This document shows positions 57,259-64,000 of a stretch of DNA of 64,000 nucleotides, piece after piece. The translations under genes were made by a program, and so were the position numbers. Every line of letters begins with the position of its first letter. Position 1 is the first letter of the stretch. The stretch is from contig OZ010795.1 of assembly GCA_963932465.1 (NCBI GenBank), positions 18,287,197-18,351,196 on the forward strand. Direction: 5' to 3'. Source of the stretch: Maratus speciosus. Taxonomy: Eukaryota > Arthropoda > Arachnida > Araneae > Salticidae. The notes under the pieces were generated by a model. The model saw nothing but the letters and a program-made list of their open reading frames with translations. It was not told where the DNA came from and did not search any database.

Positions 57259-58134
57259 CCACATATTTGCAGCCAATTTGAGGGTCGATTATTTTGAGAA
57301 AGATGATAAATTAGATGGCGCAGACAACTAAATAGCCAGTTAGCCGGTACACCAGCGGGAGGTGTTGCCTTAATAACATCGTACACCTAGTTGCAATTCG
57401 AATTATATTGCTATCAGAGTACTCCGTGAGGTGACGTAACATCAGTAATCGGGAATGGGCTATACGATGTTTCTCTACGGGACTGGCAATTTTGATTTAT
57501 GTGCGCCGTTTAACCTGTCATATATAACAAAATCATCGACGCTGAAATTAGTTGAAAAATAGTGATTATTCTTGGATGAAGAGTTGTGAGATACAAACAG
57601 ACAGTCAAATTTTAATATAACAAGGAATTCTTAACCGGGTACCCTGGGTTACAGGATACAGGTGAAAACCATTTATATGTTTATTTAATTGATAATTCTT
57701 AATCGATTTTTAGCATTTAATATATATTTTCCAACTTCTTCACGAGCAATACCAACAATCATTTTTATTCATTTATATATGTTAGCTATTATGTATTCAT
57801 CTTAAAATTTAGTCAAAGCGATACTTTCATATTGGCCTCGTGCCAGCAATTAACAGTCGCATAAGTCGCTAAAGATCGCTAGTATTTTGTATTCTGATAA
57901 TTTCAATGTTTTAAGCGTGGTTCGTTTTATAGGTCCTAAATTTGTGTTTTACTTATATATTTTTTTTTATTTATGGATTATTAAATTTTAAATTTCACTA
58001 CGCAGTATAAACCGGACACAAACTATTTAATTTATATTAATTTAAATGGAAACATATTTGTCTTTTGCAATTTTCTTTCTATAAGTGACAGAAATAGATT
58101 AAGAAAATCATGCTTGGAAGTTATATAAAAAGCA
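57259..58134. other. Unassigned; GC-richer until about 57500
   Basis: 57280-57500 keeps elevated GC (AGTTAGCCGGTACACCAGCG) and may belong to the same unknown element as the inverted repeats. The remainder is AT-rich with nothing recognised. Confidence 0.4.
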
Positions 58135-58270
58135 TTAAAAATTGAGTAAATTGCGATACAGTTTTCAAGCAAGTTGCGATATAGTTTTGAAACAAATTGC
58201 ATTTGAAATTACGTTTCCTTCTCTATTTGGCGGTGTACAAATTGAAAATGTGCGATATTTAGAAATACAT
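58135..58270 (+). repeat. Repeat Rep-F, copy 3
   Basis: GCGATACAGTTTTCAAGCAA, AAATTGCATTTGAAATTACG, TTGGCGGTGTACAAATTGAA and ATGTGCGATATTTAGAA match 20870-20980 and 21430-21530. Confidence 0.55.
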
Positions 58271-58379
58271 AAAAATCGAAATATAAGTAAATAAAAGTTA
58301 AATTTGATCGTCTGTTGTTGCAATTCGAAAAATAACGTCAGCGTTACGCACATATACGTTTTTTCTTTGAAGTCCACCG

Positions 58380-58604
58380 ATGTGGAGAGTGCTTTGGGGC
58401 ATATAGCTACAGTGGCTGTCGCCTCGAATGATCCTTATTATACAGAAACAACAACAGGTCACAACAATTTTTATTTACCATTACATATATTATACAACTA
58501 CAAAGGGACATTCACAATTACATCCATGTCCTACCCAGGGACTCGAACCCGGGTCCTCGGGGTGACAGCTGCCCCCGCTTACTGACCACGCCACCGAGCG
58601 ACAC
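58380..58604 (-). repeat. tRNA-derived SINE on the minus strand
   Basis: Read on the minus strand from 58604: GTGTCGCTCGGTGGCGTGGT with an A-box-like TGGCGTGGTCAGTAAGC (58593-58577) and a perfect B box GGGTTCGAGTCCC (58550-58538). The interior CTGTCAC recalls an Asp-tRNA anticodon loop, but the surrounding arm does not fold canonically. A body of about 145 bp follows (GTAGGACATGGATGTAATTG .. CCAAAGCACTCTCCACATCG). A GGTC/GGTG-rich 3' edge suggests the SINE ends near 58380. Confidence 0.65.
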
Positions 58605-61600
58605 GTTTTTTCTTTATAATATAGATAGATTCCGAATGTTTTTTTTTTTTTAACTATCAGTAAATAAAACTGAAGATCAAATTTTGCTGAAGTAAAATAA
58701 TAAAAATTGTGAAATGTATTTATAACTGTAAATTTAATCTAGTATAATATCTTCATCAGGTAATATAAAGAGCAAAATGATATTATTTAATTCGATTTTA
58801 AATTCCTAATAGGTACTGTTGGATACATATAACTTTGAAATGATTTTTCCAGGATACAAAATACTTTTACAAAAATTAATTCTGTTTCTGAACTTTTAAT
58901 ATTTATTTAATTCTACTTAAGGAAACAATATAAAACACATCTTGAAATTGAAGCCTCTTTTAATAAAATTCCAGAGATAATAAATTCTCTTAAATTAATA
59001 CTTCCATATTAAGAAACTCGTAAATAATGCACGTTATTACATTCCTGAAAACTCCACCTTTGCTCCTATTACGCTGTTAAACGGACATATTGAAATTTTG
59101 TAACATCCGCATGTCTCATTAATGCAGACATAATGCGGACCATGAACTTTTTGCATTAAAGGCGTTAACCTAAATTTGTTCGGTAATATTTCATTTTTGC
59201 TCGGAGTTAAGCTTAAGCGTGATAAACGGAGTATGCAAACTTAGGAGGTCATTATACTAAAATTATAAATGTAACGATTATTAAATAATGCCTTACACTG
59301 CTGAAAAAGAAAATAACTAACTGTTTTATTAGTATTATGAGATATTAAAATGATATTTCTTTCAAATAATATATAGTTACTATCGTACAATATATCAAGT
59401 AATTTGTGATGAATAGATAAGAATAAATTAAAAGAAGAATGAAATAAAAATCCTTACTTTACATATTTGATTTACTTTTAACTTTTACATTTACTTTAAA
59501 TATTTTCTTACAAACAATTCCTTCATTACAAAAGGTGTCCAGTGATCCAATTTTCGTGATTTAAGGAATGAATGTCAAAAATCCGAAGTGGCTTTGTGTT
59601 AATATACATGAAATTGCATACAGCAAAAGTATTATTTCTCTGTGAATAACCATGCACAAATCGCCATAAATGGCAAAAGTCTTCATGTTATATCATGCCA
59701 CGCAACATAATGCATGCATTATTTTGAATTATTTTTAATATTTGCTTGACAAAAGATTTTTATGCTTTTTAAGACAGTTGTATTAAGTTGAAATTAAATG
59801 ATATTTATCTACTTTCAGACTTATTCGCGACAAAGAACCAGCTCCAAACTGCTAATTTTTCTAGTTTTAATTGCATTCAAATTTATCACATGCCTATATT
59901 TAAGCTTAATGAATTACTTGTTTTGGTAAACTGAATTACAGCTGATATATTTTCTCTTTTGAAAGGCAGTAAAATATTAATGATAAATGGGAGAATCACA
60001 ACAATAATATTGCACTTTTTAAAAAAGGAATTTCCATATCAAAAATCAGTCGAAATTAATGACACGGGGAATCAGTCGAAATTAATGACATGCATATTAT
60101 TCTTTACTCTGTCACATATTCTGCAAGTTTCATCAGATAAATCTGTGGCATATTATTATTAGTACTTTTTATGTTTCTAAAATTAACACACGTTTCTAAA
60201 TCCGAAATATTTTCTGAAATTCAGAATGATTTAGTTCTAAAGATGATATTTGATGAAAATGATCATTTTAAAAATAAGGTTTGTAGAATAAAACTATTTT
60301 GCGTGTGTGTCTGTTTCCTTTCCGTTTCTTTTTTTTTAAACTATTGCGTTAAAATTATTTAAAATATACATATATTGCATTTATTCACATTATTTATTCT
60401 TTATTTTTTGTTAGATTAAGCCAAAAGATAACAATCTCTGTTATTAAGTTACCCTTGTGTACACGCATAACTGCTAAAACGTGCAGAAAATTCTTTTGTC
60501 ATAGAAAATGTTTAAAAAATATAACTTTAAACTTAAAACAGTTACCCATGATTAGGATAACTATTCTTACCTTCTGAAACTTTTCGAAAAAGGATCAATC
60601 AGAAGACCGAAAAAAACTTTCTATGCTTGTAGGAAAACATCTGATATAAAAAGATCCCTTTGAACTGAATCCGAAAAGACGTTCCTGTTACTTTCAGATT
60701 GATATCAATTTTTTATTGCTTATACTCCTTAGGCTATATGATGATAAGGGAAATGTTTCCCGAATCGTGGGTAAATAGGATAAAATTTATTTAATATGCA
60801 GACTTATAATCCCCAATATATTTTGGGAGTAAACAAAAAGGTTTATAGTTAAGATTTCGACGAAACTCGATAGCAGCAATTTGTTTTTCTTTTTTTAATG
60901 AAAGTTGCTTTTTATGAATTAATTTAGGGGAAATTTAAATTTATTCCTTGCTTCTCTTTGGACCATAAAATAAAGAATTATTACATTCGTAATTGTTTAA
61001 AATTATATTGTATTTTTTTTCGAAACAGTCTTTTATTTGTGAAATTTTAATTATTTCGTGATTACTTAAGCGATATAAGTCTACTATTTTCCAACATGTG
61101 TTTTTTAAACATATCCTTGAAGCCCACTTGTATAAACAAATATTACATAGGTTTATTTATCCGTTGTAATTATTAATGAGCCCAGTCACATTTTTTTTAT
61201 AGATAACGCTGAGAAAATGGTACACAAAAAGTCTATATAAGTGTATATATTCATAAAACTGAGATAAAATATATGGGAAATTCATAACAGAAGGTATATA
61301 AAAATAATGTAAGAATTTATAATTAAATATTTTCCTTAAGTTGTGAATTAAAAGAAATATATTCATTTTTTAAAAATAGTTTTTGAAAGAAATAGATATA
61401 AATAATAATATGTAAAATTTCAAGCAAAAATGGATTTTTAGGGTTTTATAATAAATGAAAATGAAAAATTAGAATTCATTCCGTCGTTTTTGAATCTATG
61501 CTTAAAACACTATCCGCATTGTAATCCATTTTGCAATTATTAGAAATAAATTAAACATTAGAAGTTTTAAATTTAAACCTTTATAATAATTAACAGTTTG

Positions 61601-62128
61601 TGACTCACGAACTCTGATTTGAAAAATAAGAAACGTTGATTCAAAAGTACTTTTTTTTTCACATCTGAAATAATCAGAAAATTACGCATTTTTTTACAAA
61701 TACAGTCAATTTTATATTACAAAATACTAAAGTATACGAACTGAACTTTTTACTATATCTATTTTTGAATGTCTTGAGTCTTTTTGATTTTACAAAATTT
61801 GTGAAGTTCATTTTAGCAATAACGATGCGAAACTACTAATATGATAAAAAAAAAAAAAACTTTGAGATTACAAATTAATTGATAACCGTCACCTGTTGAG
61901 AGTTCTATGAACAATTTATGGTAGCTGCTGTATTGGGAAATAGCAGCAATCAAATGAATCGCATTTTAAAGCCCACTGTATAAGTAATATGGACATTTGT
62001 GCATGTTGCAAATATGCAACGTGGTGATACAAAGGCTTAAATTATTTGGCTTAATTTCCTCCTGTCAGGTATCCGAAGGTACATTTGCTGAAGAATGAAA
62101 ATAGCCTGTCAAAATTGAATGTTTACAT

Positions 62129-62129
<1 letters not shown>
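58605..62129. other. Long AT-rich stretch without recognisable genes
   Basis: Only background frames occur. TCAAAAATCAGTCGAAATTAATGACA-type sequence is duplicated at 60039-60086 (AATCAGTCGAAATTAATGAC twice). No RNA gene or element could be supported. Confidence 0.45.

Positions 62130-62131
<2 letters not shown>

Positions 62132-62182
<51 letters not shown>
62132..62182 (+). repeat. A-tract (about 50 A)
   Basis: The longest homopolymer in the window, flanked by TTTACATGGT and TCTAACAAGG. It may be a retroposed poly-A tail or expansion; no retroelement body was recognised upstream. Confidence 0.85.
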
Positions 62183-62185
<3 letters not shown>

Positions 62186-62375
62186 AACAAGGAGACCACC
62201 AAACATGATGCTCACAGATTTTGATGATTTTAAAGTATGTTGTAGGGATCATATCCCTTAATTATTCCCGTGAAAGTTTTTTCTTCAAATGGGACTTAGT
62301 TTTCTCGAAATCGACGGTCAAAATTCAGCATACTTTTCAAATACTTATTTATTGCTCTTCAGAACGTGTACATAT

Positions 62376-62450
62376 GTTGGCGTGGAGGTAACGCGCATGT
62401 GCGCTATTCCGTAGATGGCGGGTTTGAACCCAGCTTCTACCCCCTTTTTT
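62376..62450 (+). other. tRNA-like pol III unit
   Basis: GTTGGCGTGGAGGTAACGCG supplies an A-box-like start and GGGTTTGAACCC (62420-62431) a B box within a stem GTAGA/TCTAC. A T-run from about 62445 would end pol III transcription. The cloverleaf is not complete, so this is more likely a SINE head or tRNA pseudogene than a working tRNA. Confidence 0.4.
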
Positions 62451-63235
62451 TTTTCTTTTTAAATTAATATTACATTTTTGCCACGTTACAAGTTTTACAT
62501 TGATTTAAGACTTCAGCAACTTTGAAAATTTTGATATTTTCTATCAAATTACATTTACATTTTCGATTTTTTATGAGCATTTAAATTATTAAACTTATTT
62601 ATATATAGCTATATCTTCTTCTTAAAACTTCTATTACTGTTTACATTTATATATATTTTGGTATTTATCACAGTTATGAAATGATGCACGATATTTTTTC
62701 TTACATTCTATATAAGATAATTGACTAGGAAGAAAAAATACAAAATAATGTTTACTTTTACTATTTATTTGTTTTAAATGTAACGAATGCAATAAGTTAA
62801 CTATTGAAATGCAAAAATGTTTATCATTACTGACATCGCCATTATTAATTTAGTAAATATGCAATTAATCGGGTGATACGTATCGTAATACTATTCAAAC
62901 CATAAAATAGCGATAAAAAATCACAATAAAAACAACTTATTTGCATGAATTTATTTTAACGATATTGGAAGAACGCATAAACTAACATAATATATATTCT
63001 TTAAATACTTAATTTTTTCATGTATTAAATAGCGGAGCGAAATCAGAAAAAGGAAAATTTTATTTATTCTGATACTACAGCAAAAGCACAGCAGAAGTTT
63101 TTTTTTAATATTTCTTATTTATACGATAAATATCTCACATTTTTGCATTACCTGTTCAAATTTTAAGAATGACGTCAACAATATTTATAATTGTTAGAAT
63201 AAAAAATATTTTAAATATAATCTGTCATTTTTTAC
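62451..63235. other. No recognisable feature
   Basis: AT-rich sequence; nothing supported. Confidence 0.45.
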
Positions 63236-64000
63236 TTCCTTCAATCTATTCAAGAAGCATTGGATTCGTGAAAATTTTCGACTTCCGGTTTTCGACGAAT
63301 GCAAACGTTTTAGGGGTCAGAGATCCCCAAACACATGTTTTCACAAAATGTCTGTGAGTCTGTCTGTATGTGACACAAATATTGTGGGAACTCTATTTCA
63401 AGAACTAATACACGAAATTTAATTAAAATTTATATTCCTATAGTCCCTTATATAAATTGGTGCTGAATAGTTTTTGGTGTAAATCGCCCTACAGGTGGCG
63501 CTGCTATGCTGCATTTTGTAGGATTTCCGAAATAGCTCTATGGCAAAAACTAATGCACGTATTTTTTATAAAACTTCAAATTCAGTTAGTCCTTGAAATG
63601 ACTTGGTTTTGTTTACGTTTTGGTGTATATCGCCCTGCAGGCGGCGCTGCTGTGCTGCATTTTACAGGATTGACACGATTTCCGCAATAGCTCTATCTCT
63701 AGAAGTAATGCACACATTTTCATCAAACTTCTGGTTCAGTTAGCCCTTGATATGAAATGATGCTGACTACGTCTTCTTGTAAATCACACAATAGCTGGCT
63801 CTGCAGTGATCAATTTTGCACGATTTCCTCAATAGCTCTATCTCAAGAACTAATGCACGAATTTTCATCAAACTTCAGATTCAAGTATACCTTGATTAAT
63901 ATTGCTGCTGATTTTAGTGTTGATGTAAATCGCTCAATAGGCGACGCTACTATGCTGCATTTCTCATGATTTGCGGAATAGCTCTATCTCTAGAAGTAAT
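63236..64000 (-). mobile_element. Rep-A copy 5, minus strand, cut by window end
   Basis: In reverse orientation it begins with the right-end blocks (GGATTCGTGAAAATTTTCGA, GTTTTCGACGAATGCAAACG, GTCTGTGAGTCTGTCTGTAT). It runs through about four 145-bp units (GGTGGCGCTGCTATGCTGCA at 63494, variants at 63640, 63787 and 63941). The left end lies beyond 64000. Open frames here (63457-63690, 63757-63969) arise because units lack stops in one frame. Confidence 0.8.

Overview
The window is AT-rich eukaryotic DNA with no intact protein-coding gene that I can recognise. Its composition is dominated by transposable-element remains, satellites, foldback elements and tRNA-derived SINE-like units. The one host gene is a broken ionotropic receptor (IR, the divergent chemosensory branch of ionotropic glutamate receptors) at 42264-43558 on the minus strand. 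IRs are confined to protostomes, and the mix of mariner, Tc1, Helitron, hAT-like and CACTG-ended elements with tRNA-headed SINEs fits an arthropod. A chelicerate (spider-like) genome is my best guess, but that is inference and the species cannot be fixed from this sequence.

Layout. 1-2000: a satellite of ~140-bp and ~330-bp modules that switches strand at about 790. 2000-10600: three copies of one dispersed repeat (Rep-B), a mariner with its centre deleted, and a nested stack in which an element with ~145-bp inverted arms (Penelope-like by inference) entered Rep-B and itself carries a minisatellite-bearing element (Rep-A). A second Rep-A is split by a Helitron 3' end. 11260-15980: a known-style arthropod dispersed repeat, a Tc1 element with double inverted repeats inside a diverged tandem repeat, a 757-bp foldback element and small duplications. 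16900-24600: further Rep-A, foldback and pogo-like fragments, a tRNA-headed SINE and a GC-richer block with overlapping open frames. 24750-31900: AT-rich DNA with an old ~290-bp tandem array. 31905-34112: the remains of a Helitron helicase, hit twice by the same ~203-bp CACTG element. 34145-35480: a truncated Tc1 transposase and a second SINE.

35700-41900: pogo-like pieces and a hAT-like MITE with a 7-bp target duplication. 41930-43558: the IR pseudogene, whose last transmembrane segment is tandemly duplicated downstream. 43570-53900: mostly unrecognised AT-rich DNA with one Rep-A. 53933-57258: three large foldback structures, two nearly adjacent and with almost identical arms. 58380-64000: a minus-strand SINE, a long A-tract, a tRNA-like unit, and a Rep-A that runs off the end.

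What the window offers is a readable insertion history. Three insertion events can be dated relative to their hosts because the pre-insertion sequence is visible: in one case from paralogous repeat copies, in two from restoration of the helicase reading frame. No new enzymatic system was found. The most novel-looking items are the strand-switching satellite, the inverted ribozyme-like CTGATGA...GAAAC arms, the Helentron-like Rep-A family, and the 3' duplication of the IR gene.
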